A stretch of DNA of 28,208 nucleotides from contig JADZBW010000091.1 in NCBI GenBank assembly GCA_020851885.1, positions 1 through 28,208 of the forward strand. Direction: 5' to 3'. The translations under genes were made by a program, and so were the position numbers. Positions within the stretch are counted from its first letter, which is position 1; each line of letters starts with the position of its first letter. This stretch comes from Fimbriimonadaceae bacterium (GTDB lineage: Bacteria > Armatimonadota > Fimbriimonadia > Fimbriimonadales > Fimbriimonadaceae). This document shows, piece by piece, positions 8,949-15,509 of this stretch. The notes under the pieces are model-generated. The model had not been told where the DNA came from, made no database searches, and saw only the letters and a program-made list of their open reading frames with translations.

Positions 8949-9517
8949 CTAGGCCTTAGCTTCTCGCTCTTTGGTCTCCACGATCATCAGTGCGGCAAAG
9001 TCCCACATCTGCCGCTCTTCGTCTTCAGTTAAGGCGTCCGGGTGCTTCTTGAATATCTCCCGGCAGACAGTCAAACGGGCTCGCCAGATTCCGTCTGACT
9101 CAATTCTTTTTTTCCCTCTTCGATCCAAGCCTCGATGCGCTCGGCTGTGATCTTGAACTGGTGGGCTCCGATCTGCTTGGTGACGTACTCGCAGATAAAG
9201 GGAGCATTAAGCAGCTGCAATGCCTGGATTTGGTTGATCTTGGGCTCGACTGACAATGCGGACATCGTGTAAGCAACGCCTAGGGCCTCTTCGCTATGCC
9301 CCAAATTGAGCCCCTTATGGGGATCAGGCATTGATGCGGCGAGCATCTTCTTGGACCACTCGTCACGCGCCTTCTCGAAGTTCTTTTGCTCGTCTCGCGT
9401 CTGTGGCACCTTGAACTTGTACACTGCGCCACTCGGCATCAATATCTCAAATGGCTCTGTCGGTGCCGAAAAGTCTCTGATTAGGTCATCGACTGGGTTT
9501 GTAGTTGCTTTTTTCAT
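8949..9517 (-). CDS. Tail assembly chaperone, -1 frameshift product (gpGT-like)
   Basis: Ribosomes that slip back one base on the A7 run at 9107-9113 leave the short chaperone frame. They continue through a frame open for about 52 more codons (beginning R-I-E-S-D-G) to a TAG at 8949-8951. The extension is charged and helical (EIFKKHPDALTEDEERQMWD) and ends just before the tape-measure gene. This matches the lambda G/GT arrangement found in most siphoviruses, where the minor frameshifted form bridges the chaperone and the tape measure. The sequence shows the slippery site and the open frame; the frequency is unknown. Confidence 0.85.
9071..9517 (-). CDS. Tail assembly chaperone (gpG-like, unshifted product)
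   Basis: This 148-residue protein starts at ATG 9517 (MKKATTNPVDDLI). The N-terminal part is beta-rich (EPFEILMPSGAVYKFKVPQ). It is followed by helical segments and a charged C-terminus (IEEGKKELSQTESGEPV). It lies between the tail tube region and the tape measure, the standard position for chaperones that load the tape measure and tube subunits. The hairpin at 9535-9554 ends 17 bases upstream of its start, so expression may be set separately from the module upstream. Confidence 0.8.
   Translation of the reverse strand: MKKATTNPVDDLIRDFSAPTEPFEILMPSGAVYKFKVPQTRDEQKNFEKARDEWSKKMLAASMPDPHKGLNLGHSEEALGVAYTMSALSVEPKINQIQALQLLNAPFICEYVTKQIGAHQFKITAERIEAWIEEGKKELSQTESGEPV
9106..9116 (-). promoter_or_regulatory. 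-1 ribosomal frameshift slippery site
   Basis: On the minus strand the bases read GGGAAAAAAAG, with frame-0 codons GGA AAA AAA GAA. The heptamer A-AAA-AAA allows both tRNAs to re-pair one base back. The new frame then reads AGA ATT GAG and stays open to 8951, while frame 0 ends at 9071. I did not identify a firm downstream pseudoknot. Confidence 0.85.
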
Positions 9518-9534
9518 GATGTCTTAAATGAAAT

Positions 9535-9554
9535 GAGGCTCCCGAAGGAGCCTC
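9535..9554 (-). terminator. UUCG-capped hairpin between accessory array and tail chaperone
   Basis: GAGGCTCC and GGAGCCTC form a perfect 8-bp stem. On the minus-strand transcript the loop is UUCG, a very stable tetraloop. No uridine run follows (ATTTCATTTAAG), so it may be an RNA 3'-end stabiliser or processing barrier, or a weak terminator. It closes the pentamer array and lies 17 bases before the chaperone start. Confidence 0.6.
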
Positions 9555-9556
9555 CC

Positions 9557-9681
9557 ATACCTTGGCTGACCAAGCCATACCACGCCACGCCGAACCGGAC
9601 CGGACCATTCCTGTCCTCGCCGGGTCACGCCGATCCGTGCCGAGCCATGCTCAACCACGCCAAGCCCAAGCTTGCCGTGCC
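9557..9681 (-). repeat. Degenerate pentamer array, GG-Y-N-N on the transcribed strand
   Basis: Twenty-five consecutive 5-base units begin 8 bases after the stop of the RAMP-like gene. Read on the minus strand, 21 of the 25 start with GG (for example GGCAC, GGCAA, GGCTT, GGCGT, GGTTG). The exceptions are GCTTG, AGCAT, GACCC and GCCAA. Position 3 is nearly always a pyrimidine and never G; positions 4 and 5 vary. The phase is kept for 125 bases. No plausible protein is encoded. It lies downstream of the RAMP-like gene on the same strand and would be part of its mRNA 3' end. Confidence 0.85.
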
Positions 9682-9689
9682 ACTAAATC

Positions 9690-10334
9690 TCACTCTACTC
9701 GAATACCAGTGAGTGCAAATCGCCCAAATGTTGGTCTGAAGTCCGCGACTCCGACCAAACGGCCAGCCTGAGAGATCGTCTCAGCTAAAGCCTCGACTGG
9801 GATGTATTCAGGAGTCAGCACTTGAAGTAAAACCTCGCATGACCACCCCGCGAGAAACGCCGGTCGAATGCGGGTTACCGCGTTCCTCTGAATCATGACT
9901 CTCCGTCTGTCCAAGTAATCCCACTCGGACGCCGGTTCCTGCTTTCCCGATGCTGTTATAGGGCAAAGATCGTCCAGACTGACGACTCCCGCCTTGAATA
10001 AGTCCATGCCGGACTTTCTAGGGCTTCTCGGGTCCTGCCTGAACTTTGCTGATTGAATAATTGCCCCTCTGAGATACTCGCCCGGAATACAAATCTGGTT
10101 AGATTCATTCCTGTAGACGTAGCTCTCGATATTGTCTTCCTTCTTTGCCTTGCTTCCTTTAGCAGCAGAAGCCTTGGCTTCCACGTCGTCACATGACCAT
10201 CTATGAAACAGAATTGGGCTTGTCCCTTGGATTTTGACCGCGACAACATATGGCGTTGACATCTCGATTGAGAATTCGCCGTCGTTGGTTGGGTTGCTAA
10301 TCGCTGTTGGATCTGCCGACTCGCTCTTACTCAT
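9690..10334 (-). CDS. RAMP/Cas7-like conserved phage protein of unknown function
   Basis: This 214-residue protein has ATG 10334 preceded by AGGAGG at 5-base spacing. After a polar N-terminus it has a strand YVVAVKIQGTSPILFHRW (29-46). IPGEYLRGA (83-91) resembles the IPGSSLKGALR signature of RAMP proteins such as Csm3/Cas7. A C-terminal glycine/arginine segment GRLVGVADFRPTFGRF (191-206) resembles the RAMP G-rich loop. These similarities are by eye; RNA binding is inferred. The gene interrupts the tail operon, has its own promoter and divergent RHH regulator, and is followed immediately by a pentamer array. It is not a tail protein by any feature I see. No cas genes or CRISPR are present. I recall similar unnamed proteins in other phages, but cannot cite a family. 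Confidence 0.55.
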   Translation of the reverse strand: MSKSESADPTAISNPTNDGEFSIEMSTPYVVAVKIQGTSPILFHRWSCDDVEAKASAAKGSKAKKEDNIESYVYRNESNQICIPGEYLRGAIIQSAKFRQDPRSPRKSGMDLFKAGVVSLDDLCPITASGKQEPASEWDYLDRRRVMIQRNAVTRIRPAFLAGWSCEVLLQVLTPEYIPVEALAETISQAGRLVGVADFRPTFGRFALTGIRVE

Positions 10335-10369
10335 AGTCCTCCTCTGGATTTGCCTTGCTTGTTGCAGGC

Positions 10370-10397
10370 TTGATTATTATTACACACCAAATATAAG
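10370..10397 (+). promoter_or_regulatory. Candidate sigma70-type promoter for the RHH regulator
   Basis: TTGATT (10370-10375) and TATAAG (10392-10397) are separated by 16 bases. Transcription would start near 10403 and lead into the ribbon-helix-helix gene at 10429. The -35 box overlaps the left arm of the inverted repeat, so a bound regulator would block it. Confidence 0.45.
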
Positions 10398-10426
10398 AGC
10401 GTCAATACTTATGTGTAATAATAATC
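10372..10426. promoter_or_regulatory. Perfect 15-bp inverted repeat, candidate operator
   Basis: GATTATTATTACACA at 10372-10386 is the exact reverse complement of TGTGTAATAATAATC at 10412-10426, with 25 bases between. The repeat lies between the divergent RHH regulator and RAMP-like genes and overlaps both predicted promoters. AT-rich inverted arms are typical binding sites for ribbon-helix-helix (CopG/Arc) proteins. Autoregulation by the neighbouring RHH protein is inferred. Confidence 0.75.
10377..10405 (-). promoter_or_regulatory. Candidate sigma70-type promoter for the RAMP-like gene
   Basis: On the minus strand TTGACG (10405-10400) and TAATAA (10382-10377) are separated by 17 bases. The start would fall near 10370, giving a leader of about 36 bases with a strong AGGAGG before ATG 10334. 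The -10 box lies inside the left inverted-repeat arm. Confidence 0.6.
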
Positions 10427-10428
10427 CG

Positions 10429-10617
10429 ATGGCCAGAGGAAGACCGAAAAAGGAAGTCAAGAAGATTAGGATCAATCTCGCGATGGACCCTAAGGTAAAC
10501 GAGGGATTGAGTGCCGCATCGGAAGCGACCGGCGTATCAAAGTCGCAGATCGTCGAGGATGCAGTTATTCAGGTTTTGAATCTGCCTTTTCCTTCTTCGG
10601 ATCAGGAGCCGGCTTAG
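10429..10617 (+). CDS. Ribbon-helix-helix (CopG/Arc-type) regulator
   Basis: This 62-residue protein is on the plus strand. It opens with the basic segment MARGRPKKEVKK, followed by a strand IRINLAMD and two helices (PKVNEGLSAASEATG and SKSQIVEDAVIQVL). This is the typical RHH order, in which the strand reads operator bases as a dimer. ATG 10429 is chosen over the in-frame ATG at 10411 because the latter lies at the edge of the inverted-repeat arm and the GRPKK opening is typical. No clear ribosome-binding site is seen. It is the only confident plus-strand gene and is divergent from the RAMP-like gene. Its 3' end overlaps the convergent 38-codon gene by 53 bases. Confidence 0.8.
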   Translation: MARGRPKKEVKKIRINLAMDPKVNEGLSAASEATGVSKSQIVEDAVIQVLNLPFPSSDQEPA

Positions 10618-10681
10618 CCTCCACTTTCGGCCCGTCCAGTTCTGGGTTTGGTTTCGATTTGTATTCTGGGAATCCTGCCAT
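10565..10681 (-). CDS. Small Pro/Lys/Glu-rich protein after the tail tube (38 aa)
   Basis: A 38-residue frame (MAGFPEYKSKPNPELDGPKV...) starts 8 bases after the tail tube stop. The stop codon TAG is itself part of the TAGGAG ribosome-binding site 5 bases ahead of the ATG. The protein is charged and proline-rich, probably disordered. Short genes after the tube are common in siphoviruses. The last 53 bases lie antisense to the end of the RHH gene. Function unknown. Confidence 0.55.
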   Translation of the reverse strand: MAGFPEYKSKPNPELDGPKVEAKPAPDPKKEKADSKPE

Positions 10682-10689
10682 GTCTACTC

Positions 10690-11466
10690 CTATGCCGCAG
10701 TGAAGCTCGGTCTACCTTGATTGGCGAACGTGAAGCTTGATTTGATCAGCGCGCCGTTGTCGATCTTAAACCGAGCGGAATCCAGGATTGCGTTTCCGCT
10801 GTATTGAGATCCTCCGCTATCTGCCGCCCAAGCTAGGTAAGCATCCCCGGTCATGATCTCGACCATCATCGTATCTCCGCTCACGCTCGTCGGTGTTCCG
10901 TTGTTCTTGATCGTGACATTCTCCATCTGAAGAGATCCACTCTTAATGGAGTGTGACGCTGCGGTAAGGGTAACAGGCAAAGTGATTGAAAGGCCAGACC
11001 CAGCCGTGATGATAAGGACAGCCTGGACGCTCGTGATGTTGTTGGCAAGGGCGATCTCCATAAAGTCGGCATTGTCTGTGATGAACTTTTCTGCCGTGAC
11101 TTCATACTTGGTCGTGAGTGCCTGTGGCCAACGGAATAGGTCGGCCACTCCGTCGCTAAATTTCTTCTCCGTAGTGACAGAGAGTTCGCAGCTGTTGATC
11201 TCGCCAAGATAGGATGTGCCATCAAAGCTCCACACGGAAGCATTTAGGTTGCTTTGGCAGACCGCCGCCACGTGCGGAATCATGTCGCAGGACCAAGTGA
11301 ACTCCTTTTTGACAGGAATCTCTGAGTCATATCGCTCAGTGATTGCTCGGCAAACATCCGTGAGTACATTCGCGTCGAACTGAGCATCGGTGATGACGTC
11401 GATCCAACTGGTATCGCCGCCAAGGGACATGACGGTCACATCGAGATTTGTTAGTTTGTTTGCCAT
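10690..11466 (-). CDS. Major tail tube protein
   Basis: This 258-residue protein (MANKLTNLDVTVMSLGGDTSWID) is mostly alternating beta residues. A long middle section is rich in small and polar residues, and the end (RFKIDNGALIKSSFTFANQGRPSF) is typical of tube subunits whose last strands complete an immunoglobulin-like barrel. It follows the head-tail joining genes and precedes the chaperone, the canonical place for the siphovirus tube protein. ATG 11466 lies one base after the preceding stop. An additional domain cannot be excluded. No other candidate tube gene is present. Confidence 0.75.
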   Translation of the reverse strand: MANKLTNLDVTVMSLGGDTSWIDVITDAQFDANVLTDVCRAITERYDSEIPVKKEFTWSCDMIPHVAAVCQSNLNASVWSFDGTSYLGEINSCELSVTTEKKFSDGVADLFRWPQALTTKYEVTAEKFITDNADFMEIALANNITSVQAVLIITAGSGLSITLPVTLTAASHSIKSGSLQMENVTIKNNGTPTSVSGDTMMVEIMTGDAYLAWAADSGGSQYSGNAILDSARFKIDNGALIKSSFTFANQGRPSFTAA

Positions 11467-11467
11467 T

Positions 11468-11941
11468 TTAGGTTGACCTTACGTTCTTGAAAAAGAAGTC
11501 TTTGAATGCCTTATTGCGAGAGCGAAGCAGGCTTAATGCTTTGCGTTTCATGCCACGAGCGACCATGACCCGCGTTCCACTTTCGGAAAGAATGAACTGG
11601 CTATATGGGACGCCTTTAGAAACGACCGCAAACCCGTTCTTCTTCCAGCTTCGTCCTTGAATAGATCTCCGCAGCCGCCCTGACACCATATTGATTGGGA
11701 GCATTGGCGCAGTACCGCGCTTCCGCCCGTTCGGAGTGCTCAAAATAGCAGCCCTGCCCCGTGCGTATTGGCCTCGCGTCTGCTTTGGCGTAAGGTGACC
11801 GCCTGTTAGGTCGATGGCGTCTTGCGTAGCTCCTTCTCGCATCATCTTCAGCCCGTCCGCGATGCTTGCATTGGCTTTAGCCATCCTCGCCATCTGCGCG
11901 TTATACAGATCGAGCGGATTCTTGAACCGTCGCTGAGCCAT
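11468..11941 (-). CDS. Tail completion/neck protein (HK97 gp10-like)
   Basis: This 157-residue basic protein is helical at the start (NPLDLYNAQMARMAKANASIADGLKMM). It then has a PINMVSGRLRRSI section and the segment VVSKGVPYSQFILSESGTRVMVARG, where GVPYSQF resembles the G-x-x-YA-x-x-x-E-x-G pattern of HK97-gp10-like proteins. Proteins of this family complete the neck between head and tail. Its start overlaps the upstream stop by one base, within the connector gene run. Confidence 0.75.
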   Translation of the reverse strand: MAQRRFKNPLDLYNAQMARMAKANASIADGLKMMREGATQDAIDLTGGHLTPKQTRGQYARGRAAILSTPNGRKRGTAPMLPINMVSGRLRRSIQGRSWKKNGFAVVSKGVPYSQFILSESGTRVMVARGMKRKALSLLRSRNKAFKDFFFKNVRST

Positions 11942-12369
11942 TAGTGATGATCCTCTTCAACCTTGCATTCAAACGTGATCGAGAATTCATATGATTTCTT
12001 TTGAGGCTCATCGTTCTCTGTAGGATCAAACTCAGTGACAATCGGCAGATATGCAACAGCGGCATAGTTCGGACCGGTGACCAATTGGCTAATCAGCAGA
12101 TTGGCTTTGGTGATCTTGCATAAGAGGATGTTCCCTGAAGTCGGGAAGGGGAATCGGCCCGTAATTCTGAACGTATAGGTTTGAACTACCTTTCTAAGGC
12201 CTTGGAACTCCTGAGATACTCCTATTAAATCGACGACGGCGTAAGTCGTGGCTGTCTGCGGAAGCCTGACGAGATCGAATTCGACCGTCGCGTTGGTGAG
12301 CCCCCACGCATCGATGCAGTCTTGCTTGATCGCATCGAGCAACGTTGCCGCTTGGGTGAGTTGGCTCAT
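11941..12369 (-). CDS. Tail terminator-like protein
   Basis: This 142-residue protein has an N-terminal helix (LTQAATLLDAIKQDCIDAWG) followed by beta strands (YAVVDLIGV, YTFRITGRFPFP) and a C-terminal strand (KSYEFSITFECKVEEDHH). Helix-then-sheet organisation and position between head closure and tube genes fit the tail terminator, the ring that caps the assembled tube. Its ATG overlaps the preceding gene by 4 bases. No diagnostic motif is seen, so the call is positional. Confidence 0.6.
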   Translation of the reverse strand: MSQLTQAATLLDAIKQDCIDAWGLTNATVEFDLVRLPQTATTYAVVDLIGVSQEFQGLRKVVQTYTFRITGRFPFPTSGNILLCKITKANLLISQLVTGPNYAAVAYLPIVTEFDPTENDEPQKKSYEFSITFECKVEEDHH

Positions 12370-12707
12370 TCGTGCTCACGCTCGAGGAGGATTTGAACGC
12401 AGTCGGTTGTCTGCCCTGCCTGCCAAACCATTGGCGGCGCCATGACGAAATAGTTCTTGCCGCCCCAGGCAACACGGTCGCCGACCTTTGCCGTTTCGCC
12501 GTCTGCTTTGTTGCAGAGCATCAGCTGTGGCCTTTTGAGATCGACATCGCCGCCGAATGTGCGAACCACTTGTTCAGCAGTGAGTGGCGTCACCTGGCAC
12601 ATGATCGTTCGCGCCGTTCCTTCTTCTGGGACATCGACCCGCCCGCCCGTATAGGTGGCATTGACAGGGATAAACGTCACCTTGTGCGGTCGTCTGCGGA
12701 GTGCCAT
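12366..12707 (-). CDS. Head closure/stopper protein
   Basis: This 113-residue beta-rich protein (MALRRRPHKVTFIPVNATYT, TIMCQVTPLTAEQVVRTFG, VAWGGKNYFVMAPPM) has the size and pattern of head-tail joining stopper proteins. The GDRVAWGGKNYFV turn, typically followed by a final strand, is characteristic. It lies between the connector and the terminator-like gene, with short overlaps on both sides. The assignment is by size, pattern and order. Confidence 0.65.
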   Translation of the reverse strand: MALRRRPHKVTFIPVNATYTGGRVDVPEEGTARTIMCQVTPLTAEQVVRTFGGDVDLKRPQLMLCNKADGETAKVGDRVAWGGKNYFVMAPPMVWQAGQTTDCVQILLEREHE

Positions 12708-13312
12708 TAGATATCAATCCTACGATTGAGCCATGCGCACTCGTGGAACGTAAGCAGCAGCGCTCCACGTTGGCCACTGTAGATGGCATCCGTTTTGTCC
12801 GGCTGCGCGTATTCGAACTCAACCGGACCCTGCTTTTCCTTGACAACCGACCCCTCTAGCCCGGTCAATGCTGGGTAAAGATCATATGCAGCTTTGGAAA
12901 GGATTGCCAACTTCTGAGAGTTGGAGTAAGACGAAGTGAACCCAAACGTGCCAGTGATTGCGATCGAAACGGGCTTGACAAATGCCCTTCCGAAGTCGAT
13001 CCCGCTATACGGTTGGTCGTTGTTTCGGCGCCGCAAGTCCACAGAATCGACGCTGATCGAGTTTTCGTTGATCGTGATTGCGGTTACGGTTTGGATGGCG
13101 ACGGGAAACCAGATGGGATCGCCTGTCATCTGATCGAACGTCTTCGTTTCTGATGTGCCGATCAGGAAAGGTTTCCATCCCGACAACGCCTCAAAGGAGT
13201 CTTCCGCCGCTTCTACTGCCGCTTTGTAGTCGAGCGTAGTCAGGCTGTTGCACACGTCGATGCCGCGACCCTTAATGAACGCTTTCAGATCGAGATAGGT
13301 TGGAGACGGCAT
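12707..13312 (-). CDS. Head-tail connector (gp6-like adaptor)
   Basis: This 201-residue protein has N-terminal helices (YLDLKAFIKGRGIDVCNSL, DYKAAVEAAEDSFEALSGW), a beta insertion (VAIQTVTAITINENSISVDSVDL) and C-terminal helices with a FGFTSSYSNSQKLAILSKAAYDLYP segment. This helix-sheet-helix plan is that of gp6-type adaptors that dock under the portal. It starts 3 bases after the preceding gene and its stop overlaps the next ATG. Confidence 0.7.
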   Translation of the reverse strand: MPSPTYLDLKAFIKGRGIDVCNSLTTLDYKAAVEAAEDSFEALSGWKPFLIGTSETKTFDQMTGDPIWFPVAIQTVTAITINENSISVDSVDLRRRNNDQPYSGIDFGRAFVKPVSIAITGTFGFTSSYSNSQKLAILSKAAYDLYPALTGLEGSVVKEKQGPVEFEYAQPDKTDAIYSGQRGALLLTFHECAWLNRRIDI

Positions 13313-13315
13313 CTC

Positions 13316-13528
13316 TTATTTCCGGCGCTTGCGGGGAGTCGGCACCGCTTGATCAGATTTGATCTCGGACGGGGTTTGAACTGCTTTGGTTTCTTCTGGA
13401 GCGGTGACTGCTTTAGATCCGCCTTGCCTCAAAGCGTGAAGTTCTTCGGGAGTAACTAACTCCTCGCGGCCATCTGCGTAGCGAATGCGGTATCGGCCGT
13501 TTTCAATATGCGTTGGTTTGAATTCCAT
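13316..13528 (-). CDS. Small head-region protein (70 aa)
   Basis: This 70-residue protein starts at ATG 13528, preceded by GAGGAAAACA. It has a short beta motif (YRIRYADGREELVTPEELHAL) and then a disordered Lys/Pro/Thr-rich tail ending RKRRK. Small proteins with such a G/R-Y-x-V/I-x-Y-x-D-G-x-x-x-x-V-T-P pattern are common between capsid and connector genes. Role unknown. Confidence 0.6.
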   Translation of the reverse strand: MEFKPTHIENGRYRIRYADGREELVTPEELHALRQGGSKAVTAPEETKAVQTPSEIKSDQAVPTPRKRRK

Positions 13529-13539
13529 TGTTTTCCTCA

Positions 13540-13563
13540 CCCCCGGACCAATCGATCCGGGGG
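13540..13563 (-). terminator. Strong hairpin after the capsid/decoration genes
   Basis: CCCCCGGA (13540-13547) pairs with TCCGGGGG (13556-13563) around an 8-base loop. No U-run follows on the minus strand, so it is a weak or partial terminator or an mRNA-stabilising structure. It could keep capsid mRNA more abundant than the downstream connector genes. Confidence 0.55.
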
Positions 13564-13588
13564 CTTAAGGGATTGCGTCAGGCTCTGG

Positions 13589-14053
13589 CTACGCCGTGCC
13601 TTCAGCTGGCTCCGAGAAGGTCTCGATAGCCTTGACGGTTGCGCCATAGGTCGGTGCACCCTGCGCGGGGTTGTACAGGATCGCAATGAGGCTGTTGATC
13701 GTGGCATTGCCACCATCGCCCCGAGTGAAGACTGCGCGAAGATATCGCTTCTTGGGAACGCGAACGTCCCAAATGAGAAGCTTGTCGTCGTCAGTGGCCC
13801 CGACCTGAGTCAGCGCCGAGCCGAGGATGTCGGAGTAATCGTCCGAGCTTCCATTGTCCGAAGACTGTTGAAGCTTGGAATCCACCGAGCTGCTGGCAGC
13901 CATTGTGCCGACCGCAGCGACGATCATCACGCCGCCATACCCCATGGTGTCGATTGCGCCAGAGTTCACGTCGGACGTGCCTGCCGCAAGGGTGTAGTTG
14001 GTCCCGTCGATCGTGATCGCTCGGACCTCAGCATTCTTGGCAAGTGTTTGCAC
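13589..14053 (-). CDS. Head decoration-like or minor head protein
   Basis: This 154-residue protein starts at GTG 14053 with AGGAG upstream. It is rich in Ala, Gly, Ser and Thr with beta segments (VRAITIDGTNYTLAAGTSDV, GGVMIVAAVGTM, KLLIWDVRVPKKRYLRAVFTR, SLIAILYNPAQGAP). The last motif is typical of virion surface proteins encoded after the major capsid gene. It follows the capsid gene by 37 bases and precedes a strong hairpin. Decoration or auxiliary capsid role is inferred. Confidence 0.6.
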   Translation of the reverse strand: MQTLAKNAEVRAITIDGTNYTLAAGTSDVNSGAIDTMGYGGVMIVAAVGTMAASSSVDSKLQQSSDNGSSDDYSDILGSALTQVGATDDDKLLIWDVRVPKKRYLRAVFTRGDGGNATINSLIAILYNPAQGAPTYGATVKAIETFSEPAEGTA

Positions 14054-14090
14054 TTTCTTTCTTTCTCCTATTGGGATAGAGTGCCTAGGC

Positions 14091-15497
14091 TTAGGCGTTG
14101 TCCGACTTGACGATCTTCATCTTGAAGGGCTCTGCGACCTTGCCACCGAATCGAAGCCTGCCAAGCATGACTTGGTAGTTCTCCTCGGCGTACTTCTCAC
14201 GGATCATCTGAACGGACATGCCGATTCGGTTGACCAAGAAGTAGCCGGAAAGGTCTCCGAAAACCGCTGGGTATGCGCCGTCGCCGATGTTGGCGCAGAA
14301 CGCGGACCAACAGACGGGGTAACCGCAGAGCGTGTCTGGCGTGCGCCCGACGAGCCCAGGGAAGACCTGCCCGTCGACGAAGAGGAACGGACCGTCAGTC
14401 GTGGTCGATCCACCAGCTCGCATCTGCGCAATCGTCTTGCCAAAGCTGGCCCGGTTTCCAACCCAGCAGGCATTCTCATTGAGATACTGCTCGGGAAGGT
14501 CGAACGGTAAGCCTCGAAGCTGATTGGCGTCGATGGTGTTGGCTGTGCTCGACAGGACAACCGCTGGCTCGTCGGTGCCTCCTGGAGATCGGAAGATGCC
14601 CCAAGGATTGGTGCCAACGCCGGTACCGTTCAGGATCTGATTGTCCTTAAGTAAGGCGATCGTTTCGCTGAACTTGCCGGATGCCCACTGCAAGAGCGGG
14701 AAGTCTGCATCTTCGATGAGATCGTTCGTCAACGGCATGGAGAGCATCCATGTGCCGATCTCGATGCGAGTCTGACCGAATACAGGGTCCGTCACTCTGT
14801 GGACAGTCGAGGATGACGGCACCTCTCCAGTCAACGTGGCTCGAATTCCCGTCGAGTACAGATCGTCGGTGGAGTAAACCACCCTCGGCATCGTCAGGCT
14901 ATTCTTGCCAGTGTTGAAGTTGCTGACCCGGCCATTGACGCGAGTTGGAGTCGGGGACTTCTCGATCAGGCGATTCAGCATTTCAGTCGGCACGAAGAAT
15001 CCGCCAGCGTCGTCGATACCTTCCGATAGGGTCTTGCGCTCAATTGAGTCGAGCCCGTCCATATCGCCGCGCTTTCGAACATACAAGTTGAACGCCTTCA
15101 GATAGGCAGGATCCGCAAGCGCCTTTCGTTGCTTCTCGCTAAAGAGCCCTTGCCCTTCTTGGAGCACTTCGAACCCGTTCTTGGTGGATTCGATGTGGGT
15201 TGTGCCCGCGGGTTGCGAACCAAGAACCTGAACTCCGCCACTCTTGCCATCCAGTCCCTTGGTGCCCATATCGAGCGACAAAGCTGGATCTTTCAAGAAC
15301 GCATTCAGTTCGCTCGTGTCGCCACTGAGCTTCTTGATTTGGTTGATCTGGTCGACGATGCCGCGGAGTTCGTTGTTGATCTCCGTTGCCTTTGTAATGT
15401 CATCGGTCGTCATTTCTGAGCCCTTGGCGATAAGCGCGTCGCGCGCTTCCGTCTTGGACTTGAAATCCGCTTGATGCTTGATTAGAAGTTCTTTCAC
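14091..15497 (-). CDS. Major capsid protein (HK97 fold)
   Basis: This 468-residue protein starts at GTG 15497 with AGGAGA 8 bases upstream. Residues 1-70 form a charged coiled-coil delta domain (EINNELRGIVDQINQIKKL), which the neighbouring protease would remove. The main domain has typical HK97-capsid features: DDAGGFFVPTEMLNRLIE (161-178), RVYSTD-like E-loop strands, a FSETIALLKDNQILNGTG spine helix section and the C-terminal P-domain with QVMLGRLRFGGKVAEP. The order portal, protease, capsid confirms the call. Confidence 0.93.
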   Translation of the reverse strand: MKELLIKHQADFKSKTEARDALIAKGSEMTTDDITKATEINNELRGIVDQINQIKKLSGDTSELNAFLKDPALSLDMGTKGLDGKSGGVQVLGSQPAGTTHIESTKNGFEVLQEGQGLFSEKQRKALADPAYLKAFNLYVRKRGDMDGLDSIERKTLSEGIDDAGGFFVPTEMLNRLIEKSPTPTRVNGRVSNFNTGKNSLTMPRVVYSTDDLYSTGIRATLTGEVPSSSTVHRVTDPVFGQTRIEIGTWMLSMPLTNDLIEDADFPLLQWASGKFSETIALLKDNQILNGTGVGTNPWGIFRSPGGTDEPAVVLSSTANTIDANQLRGLPFDLPEQYLNENACWVGNRASFGKTIAQMRAGGSTTTDGPFLFVDGQVFPGLVGRTPDTLCGYPVCWSAFCANIGDGAYPAVFGDLSGYFLVNRIGMSVQMIREKYAEENYQVMLGRLRFGGKVAEPFKMKIVKSDNA

Positions 15498-15509
15498 TTT
15501 TGATTTCTC

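Noticed and set aside
9557..9681. Interpreting the pentamer array as a CRISPR array or a coding repeat
   Set aside because: Units are 5 bases with no separate spacers, and the frames through it are simple shadows; period 5 does not keep a codon frame.
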